Source: Terfezia claveryi (taxonomy: Eukaryota; Ascomycota; Pezizomycetes; Pezizales; Pezizaceae). Taken from it: a stretch of DNA of 64,000 nt. The stretch's first letter is position 1. Each line of letters begins with the position of its first letter. The DNA lies in the NCBI GenBank assembly GCA_015179025.1, contig WHUX01000021.1, forward strand, positions 248,001 to 312,000. The letters run 5' to 3'. The notes below the pieces were generated by a model. That model made no database searches and was not told the origin of the DNA. It saw nothing but the letters and a program-made list of their open reading frames with translations. The translations under genes were made by a program, and so were the position numbers. Positions 1 to 11,140 of this stretch are shown here, one piece after another.

Positions 1-462
1 TACGTATATGCATATACATGCAAAAACGCGTTAAACGTTGAGTGCCGAAACGGGAAAAAAGTACTCGAGGATTAGCCAATTGGGACTAGAGTGGCCTGGA
101 GAACAGTCTCCCTGTGTGCATCTATTCCTCCCGCTTTCCATTCCTTCTGACTCTCGCGCGATATATTCTCATCTTCAGACCTCGGGGACGAAGAACCCAC
201 AGCTGTCACTTGCTCATGACTACTCACAGTTTTACTTGCTTGTCTTTCTCTATATACCTTTTACACTATCTCCAGTGAGACATTGCAGCTACTTTTTTCA
301 CTTTCTTTTACCCAAAACTCCTACTCAGAATAGACCGCTCGGAGAAGGCTTTTGGCTCTTCAGCAAACCGCTTGTAACTCCTCCATTTGTGACTAAAGCC
401 TGGCTAGAGCTGATGAGAGGTGCAGACGGTCTCTACCTCGGACTCAGCCTCAATATTCCACA
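1..462. other. Upstream region of the 463 membrane-protein gene
   Basis: A pyrimidine-rich stretch leads into the ATG at 463. A 149-codon frame overlaps it in another frame, but it has no domain, no plausible promoter of its own and a composition typical of a 5' leader. I read this as promoter and 5' UTR and see no other gene in it. Confidence 0.4.
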
Positions 463-2898
463 ATGGGTTTCCGCTTCGTACGCTTGACGGCAGTCTGGGT
501 CCTTGTGCTGCTCTCCGTTTTATGCCAGTTTTTTGCAATAGTTACGCCTATAGCCCCCTATACAGGAGGATTAGCGTATAACTCCGCAGAATCACAGCTG
601 TCGACACTTCTGAAGAAACCCCCAACTGGTCGTTATTCATTAGAACTACGTACAGCTCATTTACCGGAAGTTACTATGACTATATCGACGATATTCCCAG
701 TAACCCATACTGTTGGTTCCAACATAATTCCTGAGAGGATAACGAGAGGGGAGTACTACACTACCAAAACGGGAGATTTTCATGAAGAGTTTAGGCATCC
801 CACAAAGCATTCAGAGCCTGTCGAAGGAAAGAGGGTCGAGAATGAGAAGACAACCTTTTACACCCATAGACCTGAAAGAACTTTACTTTATTATCAGCTT
901 TACAAAACGGACACAATAGAGGAAGATAAAGTGAAGGCACAGATTACTCTGTCTAATATGCGAAGAAAGGACAGCAGTGTTCGGAATGGACATTCTAACG
1001 GATGGAGTCGAAAACTCAGAAAGAATGTGGAACTTATTCCTCATGAGGCTGTTGTCATCAGAACACACGCATGCCATTTGAGAGAGGGGCCTGTCAAAGC
1101 TTCCATGTGTTTATCGAAGACGACAAATAAACTACCAATTGTCACTCCATCCATAGCAGCACAGAATCCGGAGTCACCTACAGAAACTATCTCTGATACT
1201 TTCAGTGATTTCATTCAGGATCTTGATTGTAAATGGGAATTGGATCAACATTTCTGGAAGGATTGTTTTACCAATTTGGAAGATTGTTTAACTGTTATAA
1301 AAGGGATTACACAAGGATATACGCTGGAAAACCCCAAGAAGAGGCTCGTGTGGCCTCTCAGTGTAGTCGCCGATGAGTTAGGTTATTTAGGCACAGAAGA
1401 TGGCTGTGAGGAGGGCGACGTAGTTCCGCACTGGATGCATAAGTGGGCGATGAATTATGACTTCCGAGTGCTCTGGCCAAGCTTGGTGGATCTTCTGGAT
1501 GCCACGATGCAGCAACCTACACATGATAATCACTTCTACCTCCAAGCTAGTTCGGCGGAAACACAATTACCATTCGTCAGCCCAGATCAGGCAGAGGAGA
1601 GGGCGATTAAGGCCACTGATATGTCCACCTCGAAAACCAAGGCTTCCGATATTCTTCACCCAGGTACAGCCGAAGCGAAATCTCTCAAGCCAAAATATCA
1701 TTTATATAATGTCAATGAGCAAGTATTTATCAGAGCATCAAAGCCAATGCAACGGGATCTCCCAGTAGAGGATCATGAAAAAGAAGAAAAAGGAGATCTC
1801 AACGGCACAACATTCGACATCCCACGTAAGATTCATCTGGAAAAAAGGTACGACTACCAAAACAAGACTAGCAACCGCCCTGACGGGGACGGATCCCCAG
1901 ATTGGCCATTTGATAATGATCCCTTTGTGTGGACAAATTGGACAAAGAGTTATTCAAAGCGGCCTGATAATATGATGAACAAGACTAACAGCCGCCCCGA
2001 TGGAGACGGATCTTCTGACTGGCCATTTGATAATGATCCCTTTATGTGGACAAATTGGACAAAGAGATATGCAACGCAGCCTGATGGTCTGTTGCAGGAT
2101 CCAAAACCAAGACTGGGAGGTTCAAAAAATGGACTGAAGAAGGAAGCGGAGGAAGATTCAGTATTCAGTTCTTATTTCGTGAACTTTGGAGGAAAGAATC
2201 ATCTTGGAGTGACACCGGCAACTTTGGAATCAACCTCCAGAGACTCTGTGGAGACACAAAAGGCGCCAACTCCACTGCCTGCAGTTGAAGAATTGGAATC
2301 AAAAATTCAGCAAGGCCGAATACGACCATCGATGTTGGAATCTATGTTATTTGAGAAAAAGCACGAGGCGGAAACTGTCGAAAATACATCTCAGCGCCAA
2401 CAAAAAAATCTTGAAGCCGAGACCCTCCAAGAACTTGTGTCGGTCTACAAAACGCAGGAAATTACTGTCGTGTTCACGGCGATGGATATTCCTGTTTCTT
2501 GGACGACACAACATGACCCGTGGCATGAAGGTACAGGCAAGAAGCAAACAGTAGAGTATCCTAAGCCGCCCAAGACAGGCAACATCACGTTGACGACTTC
2601 TGAAACAATGACCACTATCATTTCGGCTACAAGCCAAGCTATTCCACAAATTCCTGGTCCAGCAATAGCCTATTTTGTTATCATCATTGCGGTTGCTTTA
2701 TGGTTGGCGATGGGGGCAGGGTTCTGTTTGGGGCGTGGACTTAGCCAAAAGGCCGAAGTTGTACATCCTTACGGAAGTACAGAGCCTCTGGAATTAACTG
2801 GCACTGAGGGTAACGGATGCGGACTGCTTGCCAGTGATTCTCCTCAGTCTCGGGATGGATACACACGATATGGTTTTCCACGCAGCTTCTGGAGCTAG
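463..2898 (+). CDS. Secreted/type I membrane protein with 39-residue tandem repeat
   Basis: An 811-residue open frame I do not recognise as a named family. Residues 1-31 form a hydrophobic signal peptide (LTAVWVLVLLSVLCQFF core). A single strong membrane segment lies at about 735-756 (AYFVIIIAVALWLAMGAGFCL), followed by a basic/polar tail of about 55 residues, so most of the protein should face the lumen or outside. Residues 467-544 are two copies of a 39-residue unit (1861-1977 and 1978-2094) containing RPDGDGS, DWPFDNDPF and WTNWTK. Each copy carries candidate N-glycosylation sites (NKT/NWT). The ectodomain has few cysteines and no enzyme motif. The stop at 2896 may not be the true end, because an open frame in the same register resumes at 2956 (next entry). 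Intact and probably expressed; function unknown. Confidence 0.7.
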   Translation: MGFRFVRLTAVWVLVLLSVLCQFFAIVTPIAPYTGGLAYNSAESQLSTLLKKPPTGRYSLELRTAHLPEVTMTISTIFPVTHTVGSNIIPERITRGEYYTTKTGDFHEEFRHPTKHSEPVEGKRVENEKTTFYTHRPERTLLYYQLYKTDTIEEDKVKAQITLSNMRRKDSSVRNGHSNGWSRKLRKNVELIPHEAVVIRTHACHLREGPVKASMCLSKTTNKLPIVTPSIAAQNPESPTETISDTFSDFIQDLDCKWELDQHFWKDCFTNLEDCLTVIKGITQGYTLENPKKRLVWPLSVVADELGYLGTEDGCEEGDVVPHWMHKWAMNYDFRVLWPSLVDLLDATMQQPTHDNHFYLQASSAETQLPFVSPDQAEERAIKATDMSTSKTKASDILHPGTAEAKSLKPKYHLYNVNEQVFIRASKPMQRDLPVEDHEKEEKGDLNGTTFDIPRKIHLEKRYDYQNKTSNRPDGDGSPDWPFDNDPFVWTNWTKSYSKRPDNMMNKTNSRPDGDGSSDWPFDNDPFMWTNWTKRYATQPDGLLQDPKPRLGGSKNGLKKEAEEDSVFSSYFVNFGGKNHLGVTPATLESTSRDSVETQKAPTPLPAVEELESKIQQGRIRPSMLESMLFEKKHEAETVENTSQRQQKNLEAETLQELVSVYKTQEITVVFTAMDIPVSWTTQHDPWHEGTGKKQTVEYPKPPKTGNITLTTSETMTTIISATSQAIPQIPGPAIAYFVIIIAVALWLAMGAGFCLGRGLSQKAEVVHPYGSTEPLELTGTEGNGCGLLASDSPQSRDGYTRYGFPRSFWS

Positions 2899-2955
2899 GT
2901 ACTCTCTGGGAAACGTGACAACGATCAAGAGAATAAGGAAAGAATACCACAAGGG

Positions 2956-3471
2956 GTAAGTTTGGGAATGGTGAGGGATGACGAATTCACCCGCGCTTCG
3001 GCAAGTGCACTGAGTAGCCCTGAGAGATGGGATTGGAGCGGAACGACAACCGCATCGAGCGACCAGACCTACGTGACTACCTTAGGTCCTCCCCTTGTCA
3101 GGATGGGACTACGGTCTCAGCCAGAGAAAAAACCCAGGTGGTGGAAGTTTGGAAGGTGCGCAACGGAGGATATAGAGATGGGTGCAGGTATTCCGGACGC
3201 AGCGGATATTACGGCATCTCCACCGACAGCCGCAGGACCAACTCAGGGAATACCTATGGCTGATATTCTCCCCGCGACGGATGCCGAGTTTCCCCTATAT
3301 GAGCTTTCATCAACACCGAGGCCAGTAGCACTCCCCAGCACTCTGCATGAAACCCCGAGAATCTCTAGGTCTGCTACGTTGGGCACAAGAGCATTGAATG
3401 GAAAAGGCAGAAGGATTCCTGAGAGAGCCGAAGAGTATGAGAGTGGGGGGAGCCCTGTCCCTGTGGAATAA
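2956..3471 (+). CDS. Possible cytoplasmic-tail exon or small separate ORF
   Basis: About 170 codons open in the same register as the preceding membrane-protein gene. The encoded sequence is polar, Ser/Thr/Pro-rich, with a basic KKPRWWKFGR patch, like a disordered cytoplasmic tail. An intron from GTAACG at 2810 to the AG at 2953 would keep frame and fuse it to the 811-residue protein after its membrane segment, with a CGTGACA-like branch site. Alternatively it is a separate short gene starting at the ATG at 2968, or untranslated. I favour a terminal exon, with low certainty. Confidence 0.35.
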   Translation, partial: VSLGMVRDDEFTRASASALSSPERWDWSGTTTASSDQTYVTTLGPPLVRMGLRSQPEKKPRWWKFGRCATEDIEMGAGIPDAADITASPPTAAGPTQGIPMADILPATDAEFPLYELSSTPRPVALPSTLHETPRISRSATLGTRALNGKGRRIPERAEEYESGGSPVPVE

Positions 3472-5218
3472 AGTAGAGATCGTGCAGTTGGGGAAAGGTA
3501 TTTCTACTGGATGGAAATTATTGCAAAGCCCACATGGCTGAATCTTAGTAAAATGAAAATGACGAGTCGGTTTATCTACGTTAGCATTGCTTAGGAAGCA
3601 GAGGCATGATATTAAGGAAGCAGCCGCAAGGCTAGATGACTGTAAGGGGTTATGATCAATCTAGTTTTGGACAGGTTATATGCAAAGTGTACTCCACGTG
3701 CATAGACATAAGTCAGTTAAAAATATTAAGCAGCCACGTCCTGAAGTTGATTTTACTAGTAAGAAACGAGATTTTCGTTCTTGAATGATCCATTTGTTGC
3801 AATTGGGTAAAAGGAGAACAAAAATAACGAATTAGATCTTACAACAATTACCCTGGGTTTTCAGGGTAACCAAATAACACGTGATTCTGGCTCTCACATT
3901 GGTCCAATCTCAATTCTGTAACCCTTCTCAGGTAGCTTATTCAGGTGGTTAGCTCATGACTCTTCTGTGCTTGATAGATCAAGTACTACCGGTAGGCCAT
4001 TGTGTATTTTTCGGCAAAAGGACCTAAACTACTCCGCTGCATACTCCTTTTTTTTTTTTTGTTGCTATTTTCCCAAAAAAAAATCCAGCAATGTAAAAAT
4101 GAAAGCAAATTAACCTTGACGTTCTCAAGTAGTTGTTTGTTGCCCTTCTTAAGAGAGAGAGAGGGAGAGGGGAGACTTCAACACACATAAAAACTAAAAA
4201 CTGAAGCATATGTATTTATTTATTTATTTTATTTTTATTTTTTTTTTTGAGGGAAGAGAGAGCTAGGTATAATACGCCTATTACTTGTAGCCTTCGTACT
4301 AATCTCTTGGGGGAGAGGGGGGTGTTTCGAGGTATATATCACGAACGCTACAAAAAGTTACATTTAACCTGGGTATGATGCTGAGTTACTTGTGTAATTT
4401 TTTGTAGTGGGAAAACGGGGATTGTTTGATAAAAAAAAAAAAAAAAAAAACCTCCTCCTCCTCCTCCTCCCCCCCCCCCCCCCCTTCTCTCAAACCCCCA
4501 AAAGAGATAGATCTAGCTATCTAACATAACACATACACACACACACAACGATTATTTACAAAAAAGCAAGATTGAACAAAAAAGAAAGAATCGTTTAAAC
4601 CATATATATCCAAACTCTTCCCCCCTTGCCCTTCACCCTCCCCCTCCCTCCCCCTCCCCCTCTCCCTCCCCCTCCTCCTCCTTCTCCTTTACCCCTACAG
4701 TGCAGTACGCGGCCATCTTAGGCCAACCCCAGCAACCTAAGAACCTCAGAACAAACTTTTATTAAACAAACCCAAAAGTATTCCATACCCACCAAAAGGA
4801 CTCACTTCCCCTCCTCCAATCCTCCCCCCACCGATGATCACTTTCGCTGGGACAACCTCCTCCACCACCACCACCCAGACACTGCAGCAAGTAACGTATA
4901 AGTACGTCATAAATTGATCATGCATGATGGACGGAATATCACATGACAAATCACACATGCGGCCCCTTGCCTCGTCACAAATCTCACATCTCATATTTTC
5001 AGCATGACTGAGCGTCAAACAATAGATCACTAACGGAACCAATGAAGCAATGACAATAAAAAACGAACAATAAACAATGACAAATGTAACTCGTGAATCT
5101 CACATAAAAGAGAAGTAACGACTACAGACAAAAAAACAGAAAAACCAGCACCCCACTACCCCACTGCCTACCCCACTTTTCACCCTCACCTATACATAAC
5201 CCACACTCACCCCCCACC
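3472..5218. other. Spacer between two convergent genes, with simple repeats
   Basis: No credible coding frame. It holds an ATTT-rich stretch near 4210-4250, an A run at 4431-4450 running directly into (CTC)n and a C run (to about 4484), and C/T-rich sequence at 4617-4690. Convergent transcription of the flanking genes makes it a shared 3' region. Confidence 0.5.
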
Positions 5219-7623
5219 CTACACCCTCCTCCTCGCTCCCTTCCTCGCTCCTCTCCTCCTCTCCACCCTCCCCTCCTCCTCTTCCTCCTCGTCCGCACTC
5301 GTCCACCCCTCCCCATGCGCCCTCGAATACTCGTCTAAAACCGCTATATCATCCGGTCTACTCCTCAACCACTTCATCCTCGGGCCCCCTTTCGCCCTCT
5401 CACTAACCTTAAACCCATAAATTTTCATTTCATACATCTTCCCCCTCCCTAGCCCTGGTGCCAAATTATTCTCCAATACACCATTAACCAACCTCTGCCC
5501 TGCCGTTGTCGCTGCCGCTGCCTCTGCTTCCGCCTTCTGCTTCTTAACCTGACTCGGCGAGGGCTTGTATGCGGCTAATTCACGGCCGCTGGCGGGTGCT
5601 GGAGGATGGTTTGATACTTCAATGTCTGGGAATGTAAGGAAAAATAGCGTAGGGAACGTTGTACCAAAGAACGCCCCATCTACCGTCTGGAACCGAGAGT
5701 TGGGCGGCACGTACATATCCATGCAGCTAGGGCAATAGAGCTTGACGGTGTCCACCCCTGGAGTATCCGAGTATCCACACGGTAGCACCCTTGTCGCATT
5801 GCAAAACACCCTCGGACAGAATCCAAAGTGATTATTCTGGTACTTTTCGTACATGATCTGCATCCCCTGCCTACTAGTGATGAATCTTTGATGAATAAGC
5901 CCATATAGTAGCTCTGCTTGGCTCTCTAATGTTTCTAGGTCTGTCTGTGTTCGCTCCCCCCTTCGTTTTGTTGGAGGGCCCCCAAGTTGAGAATCGTCTT
6001 CGTCAGCGTCCTCCTCAGAAGGCTCCTCATCCTCTTCATCCGGCTCCACGTCAAGAATCATCTCCAAACTTTCCTTATATAACGGCACCAATGAGCTCAA
6101 CCCCGTAAGATTAAAGTCATCCTCAATAAACTCCTCACTGACTTCCGCAAAATACTCATGCCCCTGGAGTGAACAAAAGCTGCTGATCCAGCTCGCTGGG
6201 GTTGATGATACCGACATGTCTTCGTCTTCCTCTTCCTCGTCGGCGGAGGAATTAGAATCTGCTTCGCTTTCGGTCTCGCTGCCTGAATGGACTTGTTCTA
6301 GATCCTCCTCCACCTGAGATGAGGAAAATATCTGATCCTGAGGTTGGCGATACAGCTGTGCAGCTTGTTCGTAGCCAGCGGAAGAAGGTGGCGGTGGGAG
6401 AGAAGGGGGGGAAGTTGCTGGGTTGGGGGCGTTTGGGTGAATTTTGGAAGGTATTTTTGGTGACGGTGTAGGTACGATTGGAGGAGTTGTGAGTTTTTTG
6501 GTAGAGGCTGCTGTTACCGACGATGATGGTGATCCTGCTTGCTTGAACGAAAAAGCCACAGGTGATGAAGTAAGTTTCGGAACTTTAGGGTAATGTGGTT
6601 GCTCTGGAAGGAGGTACACCGGTTGAGATTAGTGAACAAATTATTACAACACTACCTCCCTCCCCTCCCCCCACACCCTCCACCTAATAGCAATTGATTA
6701 AGGTTACTCACCGATTACCCTTTCAACCACGTCTGAAGAATTAAATCCAAACCCTTGCGGTCTCGGACTCCCTGTAGCTCGATCCTCTACACTCAAATAA
6801 CTCAGCTCCCTTTCTAATCCAGGCGGGAAGATGCTTTCTCTAGTGCTGCCAGTCGCTCCACTAAGTGTGGTTGATGTTGGCGTAGCCGGAGGTTGTGATG
6901 AATATGAAGTATATAGCCGGTAATCCTGCTGTTGATGTGGTTGGTACTGTGGAGGTTGCCCACTGTAGTACTGGTGATGGCTATCAAACGGAAACTCTTG
7001 AAATTGATATTCCTCACTGATTCCCTGCTGCTGCAGCTGCAGCTCTAATTCCCTCTGCTGAGCCGCCGCAATCTGCTGGGAGATCTTCTGCTGCTGATGC
7101 AACCAAAGCAGATTATGTTGCCCCTGCCCGTGGCGAAAATCAACCGGGGATAAATTCGCACTGCTTAATCCACCTCCAAGTCCACGTTCGTCTGCTGTGT
7201 TGTTGTTGTAGTAGTCGATGACGCTGTCCCCGTCGTCGTTTTGTAGCCGGTATTGATGCTGCCTGGCCTCAGCTTCAAACCTCTCCTGCCTCCGAGCAGG
7301 GGACTGGACGTTTGGATTTAGAAACGGGTTACTGGAGCCGTCGACGGGACTATCCGGCCCCGGGATATTATAGTGGGATTGCGGGATATGGTACGGAGGC
7401 TGTTCGTGTTGCAGCTGCTGGTAGTGCTCTAGGATGGGTGAGTGTCTGCTGGATGCTAGACCAGGTGAGTATTGCTTCTGAGCGGATAAAGGCTGGTAGG
7501 GATAGTTTGCCGGAGGCTGTTGATTGGCAAGGCTGGGATTTGATGTTGGTGCTTGCTGGGGCAGTCGGTTGTGACTTTGTACAGGTAGTAGGTGGGGGGC
7601 CCTCTGTCGGGGGGCGGTGGCAT
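5219..7623 (-). CDS. Casein kinase 2 regulatory (beta) subunit, long N-terminus
   Basis: Regulatory subunit of the CK2 Ser/Thr kinase, which binds the catalytic alpha subunits as a beta dimer. The final exon (6603-5219) contains the family core: SWISSFCSLQGHEYFAEV, EEFIEDDFNLTGL, an acidic insert, GLIHQRFI, then the zinc-binding segment FGFCPRVFC...LPCGYSD...VKLYCPSCMDMY with four metal cysteines, and FFGTTFPTLFF. The tail is acidic then Arg-rich. Upstream, an exon of about 820 nt (to 6712, donor GTGAGT, 108-nt intron) is very rich in Gln, Pro and Tyr and contains no in-frame ATG. The best start I find is the ATG at 7623, joined by a roughly 50-nt intron (GTACAA...CCCAG). That gives about 370 residues before the core, whereas fungal CK2-beta proteins usually have short N-termini. 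Core identity is secure; the 5' exon is not. Confidence 0.85.
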
Positions 7624-8847
7624 ATACGGAGTGTAGCGGTGGGGGTCAGTGGCACGTTTTTTCTTGAATACCGTCCGGACGAAAGTCGGAGAGGTGTGTG
7701 GGGGGAGGGGTGGAGGAGCAAAGGCGGGAGGGGAGCGGGGGAGGGGGGTTGTGTCTCCAACGTGGTCCGATATTACAGCGTTGCACGGTAAAGCTAAGCA
7801 AGCTGGGTATCGTCAACAATGAGCGGAGGTCGGTCTGGTTCGGCAGCGGGGCTGGGCGAGGCCACGGTGGTCGGCTGGGAGGAGGCGGACTGGCGGGGTG
7901 CGCAGGAGCGTTTGGGCTGCTTGCTGTGATAGGGCTTTTTTTTTTCCTGCCGTTAGACTCAATAGAGCTGGCCTCTCGGGGGGGTTTTCGCAGGGGGTTC
8001 CGGGGGGGGGGGAGGGGTTGTTGTCGGCGCTGCCGGTTCGATCTGGACGCTGCGGACAGCCGGCCGGGCACGATGGCAGCAATTGTTCCGGTGCGATTGC
8101 ACGACGGGGAGACTGTCGCACACACGCGTGTCTGTCTGTGCCTGCGGCGGATTCAGGGCGGATTCGGGGCGGACGGGCTTTTGCTGGTACGGGCGGCGGC
8201 GGGTGTCGATGGCTTCACGATCAGGAGTGCGGTGGAGGGCGAGGAGGCCTCGGGAAAACACCTCGGAGCACAACTATATCTAGAACCTCCCCCCCTCCCC
8301 CCCCCCCAGATGACTAAACCCTCTGGTGTTTGATTTGATTTACCTCTGTGATACCTCTGTGCCTCCCGGTTCGGATGGCAAATACCTTTCAATTTGCAAC
8401 CCAGCAGCCGCTCGTGGCGTAAGGGGCCTCGCCTCCATGCTGTACATACAACCAAACCCACTTCCCCCCCCCCCAACCGGCCACTCTATCTGACGCAGGC
8501 GAGATCCTCCCCTGAGCCAGCCAGGAGATGACCAACCTGGTCCCAACGTTCATGGATCTAGTGCAACTGCCATGAGACATCAATTCAAAAATAGGCTAGA
8601 CAAAAACAACAATGTTGGTTTCTCGGATATGCCCCGTTGGATATGCCCCGTTGTATACATCACTGGCCATTATCCATTATCATGATGGCAAAAATTACTA
8701 CAAGGAAGCCATGGGCAAAAACACAGGTAGGAAAAGTAGTAGGTATCTGTGAGGCTGGCAAGTATTTGAACGCCCTTGTGAGCAATTTTACCGGTTATTC
8801 TCTCATGGTGCCAGTCCCACCCACAATCACGTATTTTAAATAAACTC
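7624..8847. other. GC-rich spacer between CK2-beta and monooxygenase genes
   Basis: GC-rich DNA with runs of G and C (7990-8015, 8285-8310, 8464-8475) that opens long overlapping frames on both strands. These are Pro/Arg/Gly-rich and show no domain. It should contain the CK2-beta promoter and the 3' end of the monooxygenase. I see no gene I can support. Confidence 0.45.
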
Positions 8848-11140
8848 CTAAACTACCGAAACTACTCCTGAGCTCTTTCCGTGTTTCGCGCCTCCCACTC
8901 TGCTGGCACAGCTTCCCACAAGATCACGAACAAATAAGGTCCCTTGACTGAGAACACTCGGCGCGCATTGTGCACTACTCAGCGGCCACAAGGCCAGGCC
9001 AAGCAGTATGGACAGGCAAGCTATCTTCACCATTCTTGACCTGCGGAGCGCCTTGGATGTATATCGGATGTTCCAGTCTTTTTGGCTGTAAAACATGCAG
9101 TCCAAGACCATATGGGTTTGTGAATATCTTCGATGTAAATGAACAATCAGCTGAAGCCATTGGTATGACAGCCATGCCTGCCTATAGATACGGGTTACTC
9201 ACGGATACAAGCTGGTATTTCGGCCGTGTTTGTCCATATACCACTAAAAGCACCAATCAAATCAGCCGACCCGACCCTTGGCCGGGGGTGTTCAGACGGG
9301 ATCCTCACTGATGTACAGAAGCTGGTTTGCCACACTGTGTTCTTGTGGCCATCTTCAATAAACTTCCTATACTCCATCTCCGCCTTCCTAGTCACCTCAA
9401 CCTCTTCAGCTTGTCCCTTGAACACTGGCTTCGCGACTTTCATAGCGAGATCCGTCACCACTTCCGATGCAATCAGGAGAGAAGTATGTCCAGTCACAGA
9501 ATTTGGACCTTTTTCAAATCGTCAGTAAATAGCCAGCTCACCAATAAAAATATCTAGATATCTACCACAAGTGACGAAAAAATTCGGAAACCCGTTAAAA
9601 GCACAAGTTTTATAAGCTCCGATTCCACCGAGTGCTTCGAAATGTTCCTCGAGAGTCTGCCCGTTCTTTCCAGTGAGCCTGAATGGTATCGCACTCAGTC
9701 CCGGTTTGTAGCCATCACACATGACAATTACGTCAGCATGGTACTTCTTCCCCGACGCCGTCACAACACCATCCTCCTCAATGTGGGATATTGGGTCATT
9801 GGTAAGGAGCATATTGTCCCTATGGAGGTTCAATAGATAGCCATCATTCAGAACACGACGCTTTATGCACGTTAGCTAAATGTTCAAAAAAAAAAAACCG
9901 ATCACAAGAAGTCAACCTTGCATCCTAATGGATACTTTGGCAAAACCAAATCATAATACTTCTCTGGACACCCTTCCCGCATGTATTCAAGTAATTCCTT
10001 CTCCTGGGCTGCCCTCAGATGATTCCCAGCCTTTGTCGTTCTGAACATGAGAAAGATAGCTTCATTGACCATGAATATCCACAGCCGGAGGGATAAATTC
10101 AGACCTGGTATCCAACCTAGCACATATCTCCTGTACTTTGCAAAAGCTGTATTCTCATCGAGGAGAGGGGGCGATGGCCGAGGAATTATCCACTGGGCTG
10201 ACCGTATGAACTGTGTAGTTGATTTGGTGATGGGTGTTATTTTGGGAACGATCTGGGCCGCAGAGCCTTTTTCATCAACATTAGCACACTTGGCTGATAG
10301 GACTCTCCCAGGCATCACCTAGCCCCGCTCCAGGCGGACATGCTTACATCCATTTCCTACGACAATGACATCTTTCCCTGTGAGATCCACCCTGTGGTCC
10401 CACCTAGCCGAATGAAACAAAGAACCCTGAAAGTTCTCATACCCCGGGATTTTACAGTCTTTTGGTTCCCTTAATGCACCTACGCAAGAAATCAAAACCT
10501 GACACTCATGCACCCATCGATCCGCTTCTTCCAATTGTGCATCCTCCTCCTGGGTTGGTTCATCTAATGCCCAGGGTTTGTCCACCCTCCTCCGTCGAAG
10601 GTGAACCCTCCACCGTTTCGTTTCTTCGCTCCATTCGCAGGCCTCAACATCTGTAGAGAAACGTATCCGGGATGTGATGCCTAGCTTCACGGCAGTGTCG
10701 TTGACGTATTCCAATATCTCCGGTTGGCTTGCAAAGAACTTTGACCAGTCGTACTTTGGGTGAAATGAAAAAGAGTATAAAATAGTTGGCCTGGGAAAAG
10801 CACAACTCAGTCAGGATGTAGTTCATAGTATGAGAAAATAAAGGACTAGCACAAGAACTCCATTGCATGTCATATAACGTACGTGTCGACACCACAGCCT
10901 AAATTAGAGGTGTAAGCAGCAGTCAAACAGCGGGCAAGGCATTTTCTATAACCCACCAGGATAATTGGTCATCCACCAAGTCCCACCAAGCGTTTTTTGC
11001 CTTTCATAAATTACATAGTCATCATCGCCATATCTCCTCTTATAGTACGCAGCCGTCGAGATCCCACTCATCCCGGCGCCAATGATAAGCAGTTTTGAAA
11101 ATTCTGGTGCATTAGCACCAATCTTTTCGGTGTTTGACAT
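8848..11140 (-). CDS. Baeyer-Villiger-type flavin monooxygenase
   Basis: NADPH/FAD-dependent monooxygenase that inserts oxygen next to a carbonyl; the substrate is unknown. Eight exons: 11140-10957, 10898-10883 (16 nt), 10790-10348, 10266-9917, 9860-9566, 9508-9309, 9243-9203 and 9127-8848, summing to 603 codons (602 aa). Motifs in order: FAD-binding GAGMSG (residues 21-26), LGGTWW, NYPGCGVDT, the BVMO fingerprint FxGxxxHxxxW as FQGSLFHSARW (187-197), the NADPH-binding VVGNGCSA, a MCDGYKP segment, GPNSVTGHTS, and the late GRNTSLYP block followed by a hydrophobic C-terminal stretch. Every junction restores a conserved family motif, which supports the model. The start at 11140 is the first ATG upstream of the Rossmann motif. 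It stands alone, with no biosynthetic partner genes nearby. Confidence 0.9.

Noticed and set aside
38..487. 149-codon + frame at the left end
   Set aside because: It overlaps the start of the 811-residue gene in another frame and has no recognisable feature; more likely leader sequence.
7312..8547. Several overlapping frames of 60-210 codons on both strands
   Set aside because: GC-rich DNA opens frames by chance; the products are Pro/Arg/Gly-rich without domains, and part overlaps the real CK2-beta exons.
9182..9202. 21-nt intron (GTGAGT...CTATAG) near the end of the monooxygenase gene
   Set aside because: Too short. A 75-nt intron ending at 9128 gives the same frame, with a proper branch site.
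10319..10347. 29-nt intron (GTAAGC...GGCTAG) in the monooxygenase gene
   Set aside because: The longer intron to 10267 restores GNGCSAAQIVP, the conserved NADPH-binding block, so the short alternative is unnecessary.
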